From NCBI GenBank assembly GCA_937910685.1, contig CALEMP010000225.1:1-39777 (forward strand): 39,777 bases of DNA, in the 5' to 3' direction. A program made the translations under genes and the position numbers. Shown in pieces: positions 25,901 through 32,959 of this stretch; positions within the stretch are counted from its first letter, which is position 1, and each line of letters begins with the position of its first letter. This DNA comes from an uncultured bacterium (lineage in GTDB: Bacteria; Planctomycetota; UBA1135; GCA-002686595). The notes beneath the pieces were generated by a model. It made no database searches. It was given only the letters and a program-made list of their open reading frames with translations, and was not told where the DNA came from.

Positions 25901-26169
25901 GGGACTCCCTCTCTTGGTTTCGCGCAGCTTGCGAGGCCCGCGGCATGTCGGCACCTCCGGCGGTGGATTTTGAAGTCCAGCGGGCCAACAGCACGGCACC
26001 GGCGTTCCTGTTGACTGTTCTGCGTCGGGAAGAGACGTGGTTGGCAGAGCGCGCTCGTCGAGAGCTTGAAACACTGATGGGAGGCGAGCTCGACCCGCTC
26101 CCTAAAAAAACCGAGGATCGTGAACTGTGGATTCAGACACTGGAACAAACTCTGCGCCGAGGCGATTGA
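22963..26169 (+). CDS. Secreted zinc-ribbon and HEAT-repeat protein
   Basis: A 1068-residue protein with a clear signal peptide (MHLVPTIILMLAILGSSASA, cleavage before Gln21). A zinc-ribbon-like pair of knuckles follows: C61-x2-C64 and C86-x2-C89, an unusual find on an exported protein. A Gly/Pro/Lys-rich linker leads to helical HEAT or PBS-lyase-type repeats over about 165-450 and again about 740-980, recognisable by recurring segments such as DARWRAVDLIASTGDAAAVPLL and AVRDQALRSLGQIGGTRAREVLL. A less clear region (about 480-700) separates the two blocks. HEAT arrays usually bind other proteins; no enzymatic motif is seen. The gene overlaps the lytic transglycosylase start by up to 43 bases, suggesting co-expression and a role around the cell wall. 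Confidence 0.8.
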   Translation: MHLVPTIILMLAILGSSASAQIDLPNKGGRKTLPGRPAVQPVGADRTSAPAKESEKPALVCTVCGLKKTGEAIQWNSVTGLQEAYCKRCQAQQLHRIPDRSEAPGKVDESLDLPGRRGPGGSPDVKESEKAPGNQSTEAGSLRGAAQVIFAEVGRRRRTDDPLLDQALESLLGMGPDGRAACVEALASEHGPTVLVAGRYFLASNDGRDRDLVVERISARAPGSVGGVLLRMLYHVDPVRANPELLAKLIDHPQNSVRTAAHNILKDAPKAEWIPLLEPALHSESADARWRAVDLIASTGDAAAVPLLFEHLHDSRARVATRAVEFLARFPGEQVEVELMRRAFGERWILRPSAYAVLALVEREDSRQTPLLGPGHVDALLRGMNVKDPFVAGVCAVALAGIGFRAEGQAQLAWLDSIVPSQLVSLIAGQTYFKDREALVDVAVRRLQLITGKSTGLAAGTWVEWWTENRQGFRASRAVMPIQPSDALRLRVDCVDRERAQRFSLLGPAWIDLEPPEGIMEAIYLSPEDAREMMELLSGNGVFGSQRLPGVWGAELERGRSMSVLVDQHIKTFVFGPGAASPWFERTFASLDALQERYHWQRFSLEALHGDRLGLVRAEAEAFAQEASGTRRAQRTGQLVLAWMAERKPNDRALGLRELEILSETPGALGEDDVPAFFELLRGELFWNQRARRLTTLTRFCAGLNDGHEQGPLQVGLGEDLIELLHIKFDVEAVVPIAALIRLGGSSAERAAAIDERPLMRGIAAGLLAQRGETVDVDLLLILLDDAHVAVEVAAVRAAGLMGIQEAAEAIAIRAGTGVPAVRDQALRSLGQIGGTRAREVLLTSLTEPGGLFRLAAAEGLVALADPRTSEIFFSMLRSAGDLDMIDVGSRGLLALGSAAHPTLMEGLHSGSVEARKGAALILARQGVPEAAPVLIRLKAEMPQDLSILRELRVLSCVDFSNEPDSTAAWWAWWDTVRRGDSLSWFRAACEARGMSAPPAVDFEVQRANSTAPAFLLTVLRREETWLAERARRELETLMGGELDPLPKKTEDRELWIQTLEQTLRRGD

Positions 26170-26807
26170 TTACGCCCCGGCGGGCGCTCATTGCCCTTGT
26201 GGTCCTGCTCCTAGGGGCAGGGGCCTTGGGTGCGTTTATGCGCGGTGGTCAGGGGCGTTCTGTTGCCGAAGAGTTCGTGCATGCTTTTTCCGAACAACGC
26301 GGTATGCGTTTGGTGGGGGAGCGCTGGCCCGAGATTCTTCAGGCGGCGAAGAAGGAGAACCTAGACCCCAGTTTGGTCGCGGGGGTCATGTGGTCCGAGA
26401 GTCGCGGAGTCAGTGGTCGCACGTCTTCCGCCGGCGCCTTGGGTCTGATGCAGTTGGTGCACTCCGCCGCCGGGGACGCGGCCCGGCGTTTGGGTGTTGA
26501 AGCCCCCGATGCCGGTGCCCTCTTGCATGACGATGCGTTGAATCTGGCCCTCGGTTGCAATCATCTCGCTTGGATTCGGGACTCCACCCCTGAGTGGAAT
26601 GTGGAAGCCCTCTTGGTGGCCTACAACACCGGCCGTGGCCGACTGCTCAAATGGTGCGAGGAAGCGGGATCCTTTGAGCTGTGGGTCGCCAGTCAGGAGA
26701 CTCGCCACGCAGATGGCAGGCCCCTCAGCCCGGCCCTGGTCTATGCCCGGGAGACCCTGCGGGTGCGCGCCCTCTTCCGCGAGCGATTTGCCGGGGAAGA
26801 GCCCTAA
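26127..26807 (+). CDS. Membrane-anchored lytic transglycosylase (SLT domain)
   Basis: A 226-residue protein from the GTG at 26127; a TTG at 26166, which would overlap the upstream stop as TTGA, is an alternative. One N-terminal transmembrane helix (about 20-37) anchors it outside the membrane. Residues about 65-215 are the soluble lytic transglycosylase (Slt/GH23) fold: the catalytic Glu91 in the SESRG segment, then GALGLMQL (about 103-110), then an AYNTG motif (about 170) and the final ARETLRVRALF helix. These enzymes cleave peptidoglycan between MurNAc and GlcNAc to give 1,6-anhydro ends. It is short for the family, holding little beyond the catalytic domain. The start lies inside the HEAT-repeat gene, so the two are probably translated from one mRNA. 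Confidence 0.9.
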   Translation: MDSDTGTNSAPRRLITPRRALIALVVLLLGAGALGAFMRGGQGRSVAEEFVHAFSEQRGMRLVGERWPEILQAAKKENLDPSLVAGVMWSESRGVSGRTSSAGALGLMQLVHSAAGDAARRLGVEAPDAGALLHDDALNLALGCNHLAWIRDSTPEWNVEALLVAYNTGRGRLLKWCEEAGSFELWVASQETRHADGRPLSPALVYARETLRVRALFRERFAGEEP

Positions 26808-26840
26808 ATCAGAGCATTTCTACAAGGGTCTTTCATACTG

Positions 26841-26862
26841 GGGCTAGGTCAGGGCGTAGCCC
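26841..26862. repeat. Hairpin between the transglycosylase and the Bat locus
   Basis: GGGCTA (26841-26846) and TAGCCC (26857-26862) form a perfect 6-bp stem with a 10-base loop in the 97-base gap. There is no T run after it, so termination would be weak at best. Confidence 0.35.
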
Positions 26863-26904
26863 AACTCTTACCCTGTGCGGCTTCCCTAGCGAATCCCCGT
26901 CCCC

Positions 26905-27942
26905 ATGCCCGAGCCCGACTCCATCTCTCCCATGCCCGATGTGACCAGTTCCCCAGTGAAGACTGATGTGTCCCCCGAGGAAATCAAGGACGCGAGTTCT
27001 TGGGTATCCGACTTGCAGGCCTCCCTTGGAGAAGTGCTGGTGGGACAAGAGGCCCTCGGGCGCGACTTGACCATCGCTCTGCTCACCGGCGGCCATGTGC
27101 TGCTGGAGGGTGTCCCGGGCTTGGCCAAGTCCCTTGCGGTGTCCTGTCTCGCGGACGCAGTGCAAGCGTCTTTCTCGCGTCTGCAATTTACTCCGGACCT
27201 CTTGCCTTCGGACCTTGTGGGCACCGAGGTCTACGACGCGCGGGAACACACTTTCAGCGTGCGTCAAGGACCGATCTTCGCCAACTTTGTGTTGGCGGAT
27301 GAAATCAACCGCGCACCCGCCAAGGTCCAGTCGGCACTCCTCGAGGCCATGCAAGAGCGCCATGTGTCCATCGGGGGCGAGACCATGAAATTGCCCGACC
27401 CCTTCTTGGTCTTGGCTACGCAGAACCCCATCGAACAGGATGGCACCTACCCCTTGCCCGAGGCGCAGCTTGACCGTTTTGCCCTGAAGACCGTGGTGGG
27501 TTATCCCTCCGCCGCGGAGGAACTAGAGATCATGGACCGCATGTCGCGCACCGCGCCGAAGACCCATGTGCGTCAAGTGGTGAGTTTAGATGTGATCGAG
27601 AAGAGTCGCTCGATCGTCGACCGCATTCACCTGGATGATCGCCTGGGCCGTTACATCGTTGACCTGGTCCAAGCCACCCGTGATCCCGCATCCGTGGGCC
27701 TGGGGGAATTAGCACCCTACTTGCAGTATGGCGCGAGCCCGCGAGCCTCGATTTGGCTGGCCCTTACTTCCCGCGCGAATGCGTTCATGGAACATCGCGG
27801 GTATGTGACTCCAGCGGACGTGAAAGCCATCGCTCCCGCGGTCCTACGTCACCGCTTGCTCACCACCTATGAGGCCGAGGCTGAAGGTGTTACATCGGAC
27901 GACTTGGTCGCGCGTTTTCTTGAGACCGTGCCCGTCCCCTGA
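26905..27942 (+). CDS. MoxR-family AAA+ ATPase
   Basis: A 345-residue MoxR-type AAA+ chaperone ATPase. Walker A reads GVPGLAKS (69-76), Walker B LADEINRAP (130-138) is followed by KVQSALLEAMQE, and the sensor region is TQNPIEQDGTYPLPEAQLDR, all diagnostic of MoxR. The C-terminal lid holds PYLQYGASPRASIWL. MoxR proteins work with VWA-domain partners to remodel or activate targets, often envelope proteins. It is the first gene of an unbroken run of eight Bat-type genes. The ATG has no SD sequence and is preceded by CCCC; a TAGCGAAT stretch at 26887-26894 could be a -10. The first 30 residues are acidic and proline/serine rich, longer than in many homologues. Confidence 0.95.
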   Translation: MPEPDSISPMPDVTSSPVKTDVSPEEIKDASSWVSDLQASLGEVLVGQEALGRDLTIALLTGGHVLLEGVPGLAKSLAVSCLADAVQASFSRLQFTPDLLPSDLVGTEVYDAREHTFSVRQGPIFANFVLADEINRAPAKVQSALLEAMQERHVSIGGETMKLPDPFLVLATQNPIEQDGTYPLPEAQLDRFALKTVVGYPSAAEELEIMDRMSRTAPKTHVRQVVSLDVIEKSRSIVDRIHLDDRLGRYIVDLVQATRDPASVGLGELAPYLQYGASPRASIWLALTSRANAFMEHRGYVTPADVKAIAPAVLRHRLLTTYEAEAEGVTSDDLVARFLETVPVP

Positions 27943-27945
27943 ACA

Positions 27946-28893
27946 TTGCCTGTCCCGTCACGCAGCCGAAAGGGCCCCCAGAACGTCCACCAGGGCAGCC
28001 TAGCGCCGGAGTTTGCCGCTCGTGTGCGCCAGGTGCAGCTGCGCACCCATCGCTTGGTCAACACCGCCTTGACCGGTGGCTATCGCAGCGTTTTTCGCGG
28101 CCAGGGCATCGAGTTTGAAGAGGTGCGCCCCTATGTGCCCGGCGACGATGTGCGTGGGATCGACTGGAAGGTGACCGCGCGCACGGGCGAGCCGCACATC
28201 AAGAGTTATCGGGAAGAGCGCGAATTGAGCGTGCACTGTCTAGTGGACCAGGGCATGGGTATGGGGTTTGGAACTCGCCGCTGGTCCAAGCGCGAAGCCG
28301 CGGCCCAGTTGGTTGGGCTTTTTGCCAATGTCGCAGCGCGCAATCAGGATCGCGTGGGACTGACCCTCTTTGGTCCCGAGCCCGGGTTGCACTTGGATCC
28401 GCGCAAGACCTCGCGTCACATCCAGCGCTTGATTCGCGAGGTCATGGTGGCTGAACCCCATGACGAGCCAGGAAACCTAAAGCGTGTGCTTGAGGGATCC
28501 ATGCGCGCCCTACATCGGCGTTCCCTGGTTTTGATTTTTTCGGACTTTGCTGATGCGGGTGGTCGCAGTTGGGTGCAGGCCATGCGCGCCTTGGCTATGC
28601 GCCATGATGTGATTGGCGTGCGTTTGGTGGACCCTTTTGAAAAGAGCCTGCCCAAGGTCGGGCGTTTCGCCCTCAAGGACCTGCAAGGAGGCGCTTGGAA
28701 CTGGATTGATGCGCGGGACGAGGGCGTGCGTGCGGCTTGGGAGCAGGCGGCCTTGCAAAGGGAGGCAGCGGTGAACGGCGCCCTACGGGAGTCCCGGGTG
28801 GCGCGTATTGATGTGCCCTTGGACGAGGACTTAGCCGCACCGATTCTGCGCTTTTTCCGGTTGCGCATGATGCGTGGGGGACGAGCGAGATGA
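27946..28893 (+). CDS. DUF58 (VWA-like) protein of the Bat locus
   Basis: A 315-residue protein starting at the TTG at 27946, three bases after the MoxR stop. It carries the DUF58 signature GIEFEEVRPYVPGDDVRGID (54-73), followed by W74 and the TART/EPHIKSYREE region. DUF58 proteins have a VWA-like fold and regularly accompany MoxR; the first MIDAS-like position here is VDQGMGMG, which lacks the DxSxS residues and therefore is probably not a working metal site. It ends in an ATGA overlap with the next gene (28890). The role is probably as an adaptor between the MoxR ATPase and the membrane components downstream. No export signal is seen. Confidence 0.92.
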   Translation: MPVPSRSRKGPQNVHQGSLAPEFAARVRQVQLRTHRLVNTALTGGYRSVFRGQGIEFEEVRPYVPGDDVRGIDWKVTARTGEPHIKSYREERELSVHCLVDQGMGMGFGTRRWSKREAAAQLVGLFANVAARNQDRVGLTLFGPEPGLHLDPRKTSRHIQRLIREVMVAEPHDEPGNLKRVLEGSMRALHRRSLVLIFSDFADAGGRSWVQAMRALAMRHDVIGVRLVDPFEKSLPKVGRFALKDLQGGAWNWIDARDEGVRAAWEQAALQREAAVNGALRESRVARIDVPLDEDLAAPILRFFRLRMMRGGRAR

Positions 28894-29729
28894 GTCTGCT
28901 GGCCTTAGCGCTCTGCCTGCAGCAGGCAACCCTGCACGCGAATCCCGCCCAGGCCCAAGTGGGCCAGCCGGTGACCTGGACGCTGGTGGTGGATCACGAT
29001 GTGGACGAGTCCGTGGAGCTGGAAAGCCTCGCTGGCTTGGCCGACGACAGTTGGGTTTTGCTTTCTGGGCCGGATGTTGCGCGCACCCGCGATGGGGAAC
29101 GGGCGAGCACCCGCATCCAATGGTCTTACTTTTCTCTGGAAGCTGGAGACCGAGCCCTGCCCTCCGTTGAGGTTTCTCTGACCAGCGGCCTGTCGGTGGA
29201 AGCCTTGGCGGGTCACCTGGAAGTGATCGGTGACTTGGGCCCCGACGAGGATGCCCCACGGCCGGTAGGCGGGCCCCTGGTTCCACCCGAGGCCAGCGAA
29301 GTTTCTGGTCCGAGTGCTTGGTACCTCCTGCCGATCCCCTTGATCCTGTTCATCGTGCTACTGCGACGCATGGGTCGTAAAAGGGTGCCGGTGCCTGTTT
29401 CGCTGCCGCCGGTTGACTTGGCGGAGTTGCTTGCAACGGCCCCTGCTCACGGGGATTTCGCCGCAGCGCTTTCCTTGCGCATCCGCGAGGCCTTTGATGA
29501 AGAACAAGGTGCTGCCCGTGCAGCCCTTTTGGATTCCGATTGGATTCAGGATGTGCGGGCCCGGGGTGGAATCGAGTCCGCCCTTACGGAAGAGGCCGAA
29601 CAGCTCTTGGCCTGGGCCGATACCGTTGAGTTCGGCCGCGCCGAGCCCTCGAAGTTTGCCCTGACCGATGCCCTAGAGCGCACCCAGGTGATTCTGGCCG
29701 GCAGCCAAGAGCCGGAGGTCAAGGCATGA
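28890..29729 (+). CDS. Membrane protein with BatD-like N-terminus
   Basis: A 279-residue protein: a short hydrophobic N-terminus (MSLLALALCLQQ), then an extracytoplasmic beta-rich domain (about 20-115) similar in pattern to BatD Ig-like domains (VGQPVTWTLVV and RIQWSYFSLEAGDRALPSVEV). A proline-rich linker, one transmembrane helix (about 147-163) ending in RRMGRK, and a cytoplasmic helical tail (about 175-275) follow. This layout resembles the small membrane proteins that sit between DUF58 and VWA genes in Bat loci. It is overlapped by 4 bases at both ends (28890-28893 and 29726-29729). The exact family is not recognised; it probably bridges the cytosolic MoxR/DUF58 pair to envelope targets. 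Confidence 0.75.
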   Translation: MSLLALALCLQQATLHANPAQAQVGQPVTWTLVVDHDVDESVELESLAGLADDSWVLLSGPDVARTRDGERASTRIQWSYFSLEAGDRALPSVEVSLTSGLSVEALAGHLEVIGDLGPDEDAPRPVGGPLVPPEASEVSGPSAWYLLPIPLILFIVLLRRMGRKRVPVPVSLPPVDLAELLATAPAHGDFAAALSLRIREAFDEEQGAARAALLDSDWIQDVRARGGIESALTEEAEQLLAWADTVEFGRAEPSKFALTDALERTQVILAGSQEPEVKA

Positions 29730-30778
29730 TCGCCCTGGTGTTGCAGGAGTCGGGCCGGACCTTGGCCCAGAGCCAAGTGGAGTTCATGGGCGTTTCCCTT
29801 GCGGACCCCTGGTTCTTGCCTCTTTTGCTTTTGTTGCCCTTGGTCGCATGGTTGGCCCGGGAACGGAGGCGCGCGGTTCCCGCTCGGGCACCGATGATTG
29901 CCCATGACTTGCCGCGCACCTGGCGCGTGCGCTTTGCTTGGTTGCCCCTGGTGTGCGAAGTGGCAGCCTTGGCCTGTGCCTTGTTTGCCCTGGCGCGGCC
30001 CCTCGATGGCAAAGTCCACCTGACCAGCGAAAATGAGGGCGTAGACATTGTGCTCTTGCTCGACCGCTCGACTTCCATGGAGCAAGGCCAGGAGGGCTCC
30101 GGGGAGCGGCGCTTTGACATCGCCAAGCGCGCGGTGGAGGACTTTGCGGTGCGTCGTATGACCGATCGCGAGGGAGCCGCGGACAATATCTGCCTGGTGG
30201 GTTTTGCCATGTTCACCGAGCTGCTCTGCCCCTTCACCTTGGATGCAAAAGCGATCTCGGGTGTCTTGAAGGACTTGGATGTGGAGCAGCGCCGGGACTT
30301 GGACGGTACCAGCATTGGACTGGCGGTTTCCGAGGCCGTGCGCCTCTTGGAACTCAGCCAGGCTAAGTCCAAGGTGGTCGTTATTTTGACCGATGGTGAG
30401 GACACCACCGGATTGATTGATCCCCTGGATTCGGCGCGCTTGGCGGCCGAAAAAGGGGTGCGTATCTACGCTGTCTTTGCGGGGCCGCGTACGGTGACTC
30501 GCTATGACCCGCTGACGAGTCGGCGTGTGTCGATCCCTGTGCGTGTCAAGCTCTTGCCGGCCCTGGCCAAGGTCACAGGCGCGCGTTTTTTCCACGCCCA
30601 GGATGAACAGGAATTGGAGGAGGCCTACGCGGAGATCGAGCGCCTTGAGCGTACTCCGCGAATCGAGCAGGCCCAGGCTGAGCACTTCGATCTTTATCGC
30701 CTGTGGGTTCTTGCGGCCCTGTTGCTGTTCAGCTGCGCACAACTTTCGCGCCACACCTGGGCCAGGAGGACACCGTGA
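29726..30778 (+). CDS. VWA-domain membrane protein, BatA-type
   Basis: A 350-residue protein with two N-terminal transmembrane helices (about 28-45 and 72-92), a VWA domain (about 105-300) and a C-terminal helix (about 325-343). The MIDAS metal site is complete by sequence: D113-R-S115-T-S117 (DRSTS), a Thr in DLDGTSIGLA, and TDGED at 222-226. BatA/BatB-type proteins are membrane VWA adaptors that work with MoxR and, in Bacteroides, contribute to aerotolerance. It overlaps its neighbours (ATGA upstream, GTGA downstream) and has a close paralogue immediately after it, the usual BatA-BatB pairing. Confidence 0.92.
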   Translation: MIALVLQESGRTLAQSQVEFMGVSLADPWFLPLLLLLPLVAWLARERRRAVPARAPMIAHDLPRTWRVRFAWLPLVCEVAALACALFALARPLDGKVHLTSENEGVDIVLLLDRSTSMEQGQEGSGERRFDIAKRAVEDFAVRRMTDREGAADNICLVGFAMFTELLCPFTLDAKAISGVLKDLDVEQRRDLDGTSIGLAVSEAVRLLELSQAKSKVVVILTDGEDTTGLIDPLDSARLAAEKGVRIYAVFAGPRTVTRYDPLTSRRVSIPVRVKLLPALAKVTGARFFHAQDEQELEEAYAEIERLERTPRIEQAQAEHFDLYRLWVLAALLLFSCAQLSRHTWARRTP

Positions 30779-31800
30779 TCGCCCTGCTTGGTTTTGAAAT
30801 CCTGCGTCCCATGGACCTTGCCTGGTTGGCAGTGGCTCTGGTTGTGTTGCTCCTGGGGCGCGTGGCGTTTGCCCGCACCCAGGCCGAGGTCCTCTTGATG
30901 GTCGATCCTCAAAGGGCGCATGTTTTCTTCGGAGGGCGTTCCGTTTTGACCGGACGGATCCGGCTGTACTGCGCGGCCTTAGCACTTCTGTTTGGCTCGC
31001 TTGCCCTTTCGGGCCCCGTGCGCGGATTCACCCTGCGTGAGGTCCAACGCCAGGGAGTCGATTTGGTGTTTTGCTTGGACGCCAGTAAGTCCATGCTGGT
31101 GGAGGACATGGGGCTCAGCCGTCTCGACGAGGCCAAGCGCCAGATCAAGTCGGTATTTCCCAGTCTGGTGGGAGACCGGGTTGCCTTGATTTCCTTTTCG
31201 GGGGAAGCCCGACGCATCGCTCCCTTGACCCGCGACCTGCGAACCCTTGGCTGGTTTCTGGACGGAGTGGATCCGGGTGATCATGCCCTCGGAGGCACGG
31301 ACTTGGCGGCGGCCTTGACCGATGCCCTGGATTTCTTTGACGGGCGCACGGGCGCACACGAAGCGATTGTGTTGATCACCGACGGCGAGGATCACGGGGC
31401 GCGCGGCCTCGAAGTTGCGGCGGAGGCAGCGCGCCTCGGGATTGCCGTGCATGTGCTTGGTGTAGGCACGCGAGCCGGCGGAAAAATCCCCCTGCCCAAC
31501 GGTGGCTGGGTGCGTGGCCCTGACGGCAAGGAAGTCGTCTCGCGCTTGGCACCCGAGACCCTTGAGGACTTAGCGCACATCACGGGCGGGACCTATGTGG
31601 GGGTTGAAGGGGCGGTGCTGGGCCTGGAACGCCTGTACCGTGAGGGCATCTCTACCCTTGACGGCCAAGTTTACGATCAGGGCATGGAACGCATTCCCCA
31701 TGACCGTTTTCAATGGCCGTTAGTGTTGGCCATTCTTTGCATGGGTGCTTCCATGCTGTTGAGCGAGCGCCGACCGGCGGAGACCGAGGTGAATGGATGA
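30775..31800 (+). CDS. VWA-domain membrane protein, BatB-type
   Basis: The start is set at the GTG at 30775 because a strong AGGAGGA (30764-30770) lies four bases upstream and the codon overlaps the preceding stop as GTGA; the frame is open further up but inside the previous gene. The 341-residue product has transmembrane helices at about 14-32 and 63-82, a VWA domain with intact MIDAS residues D102-A-S104-K-S106, a Thr in GGTDLAAAL and TDGEDHG, and a C-terminal helix (about 313-328). The KIPLPNGGWVRGPDGK loop is common in BatB proteins. It probably forms a heteromer with the upstream paralogue in the membrane. Confidence 0.92.
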   Translation: MIALLGFEILRPMDLAWLAVALVVLLLGRVAFARTQAEVLLMVDPQRAHVFFGGRSVLTGRIRLYCAALALLFGSLALSGPVRGFTLREVQRQGVDLVFCLDASKSMLVEDMGLSRLDEAKRQIKSVFPSLVGDRVALISFSGEARRIAPLTRDLRTLGWFLDGVDPGDHALGGTDLAAALTDALDFFDGRTGAHEAIVLITDGEDHGARGLEVAAEAARLGIAVHVLGVGTRAGGKIPLPNGGWVRGPDGKEVVSRLAPETLEDLAHITGGTYVGVEGAVLGLERLYREGISTLDGQVYDQGMERIPHDRFQWPLVLAILCMGASMLLSERRPAETEVNG

Positions 31801-32951
31801 AACAGGACATCTTGCAGAACAAGCTGACGAACCTTGGTGCACCGCTGGTGGTCTGCGCGACTCTCTTGGCGGTCGCGTGGGGCCAAACCCCTGAAGAGGC
31901 TCCTGCCCAGGAGCCCGTCCAGCTGATCATCCAACCCTGGGAGGATTCTTATCTGGTGGGTTTCGAACAGGCTTGTGCTGCCCTTCAAGATGGGCGCGGC
32001 CAAGAGGCGGCGGCTCTTGCACGGCGGTTGGCCGAGGAAGACAGCGCGGCCCTTCGCCGTCAATCTTGGCAGGCCCGCACTCAAGGAGTCAGCGAACGTT
32101 TGCTGTTTCAGCCCGCGAGTCCCTTACTCGGTTGGGTGAATCCCGGCCGTTCCGTTGGGCAGCAGTCCGTGGCGCGTCACCTTGAGGGCCTAGCCCATTA
32201 CAGGGGCGGGGCCCTAGATCAGGCGGAGGTCGCTTGGAAGGCTGCTAGTGGTTTGGCCACGGGGCGCGGATCCTTGGCGGCCTGTGATGGCTTGGCTCTC
32301 TTGGATCTGGAATTGGCCGAAGGTCACTTTGCCGAGATCCCCGAGGTTCAGGGCAAGACCAACAATGCTCTCGCGCCGAACTTCACTGCTCCGGCCCCCA
32401 CGGGTGAGGGCGAAGAGGAGGCCCCCGACCCCTTAGGCCTTGCCCGCGCGGCTTACCTGGCCGCCCGCGAGCATCTGATCGAGCGCCTGCGGGCAGATTG
32501 GCGCGACAAGGATGCCCGGGCCAACGTGGAGTTGATTCAAAAGCGTTTACATCGTTTGGACGATATCGAAGAAGAGCGTAAGCAAGAGGATGGGCAGGAG
32601 CGTTCGGATGATCAATCCGACGAAAGCGAAGCCGAGGACTCCAACGATTCCTCCGAAGAGGGTTCTGAGAATTCGGAAGACGAACCCCAGGAGTCCAACG
32701 AGGAAAAGGAGAGCGAGGGGGATCCCGAGGGCGAGGGCGAGCCCGAGGAGGGCGAAGAAGACCCCGCTGATCCTGAAGAGCAAACCGAAGAAGGCGAAGG
32801 GGAAGAGGAGGCCGAACCGGAAGAACGGCTCCTGACCCGCGAAGAACAACAGCGCTTGCTGGACCAACTCCGGCGACACAATGAAAAGGGTGAAGAGTTG
32901 CGCGAGCAGCTCGCCCGCATGCGCGGCCGGTCTACGGACAAAGATTGGTAA
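31797..32951 (+). CDS. BatC-like TPR protein with a long acidic tract
   Basis: From the ATG at 31797 (ATGA overlap with the upstream stop; GAGGTGA just upstream) the product has 384 residues. A hydrophobic segment (about 14-29) acts as signal or anchor. Residues about 40-240 contain TPR-like helix pairs (for example ARHLEGLAHYRGGALDQAEV). Residues about 258-345 are almost entirely Glu, Asp, Ser, Gln and Pro. The tail EEQQRLLDQLRRHNEKGEEL is helical and the protein ends in KDW, a C-terminal motif common in BatB/BatC proteins. Such acidic regions may bind calcium or basic partners. It is placed between BatB and BatD, as in other Bat loci. Confidence 0.85.
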   Translation: MKQDILQNKLTNLGAPLVVCATLLAVAWGQTPEEAPAQEPVQLIIQPWEDSYLVGFEQACAALQDGRGQEAAALARRLAEEDSAALRRQSWQARTQGVSERLLFQPASPLLGWVNPGRSVGQQSVARHLEGLAHYRGGALDQAEVAWKAASGLATGRGSLAACDGLALLDLELAEGHFAEIPEVQGKTNNALAPNFTAPAPTGEGEEEAPDPLGLARAAYLAAREHLIERLRADWRDKDARANVELIQKRLHRLDDIEEERKQEDGQERSDDQSDESEAEDSNDSSEEGSENSEDEPQESNEEKESEGDPEGEGEPEEGEEDPADPEEQTEEGEGEEEAEPEERLLTREEQQRLLDQLRRHNEKGEELREQLARMRGRSTDKDW

Positions 32952-32959
32952 GGCTTCCA

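Noticed and set aside
29546..30985. 479-codon minus-strand frame across the Bat VWA genes
   Set aside because: It is an antisense shadow of three overlapping, recognisable Bat genes.
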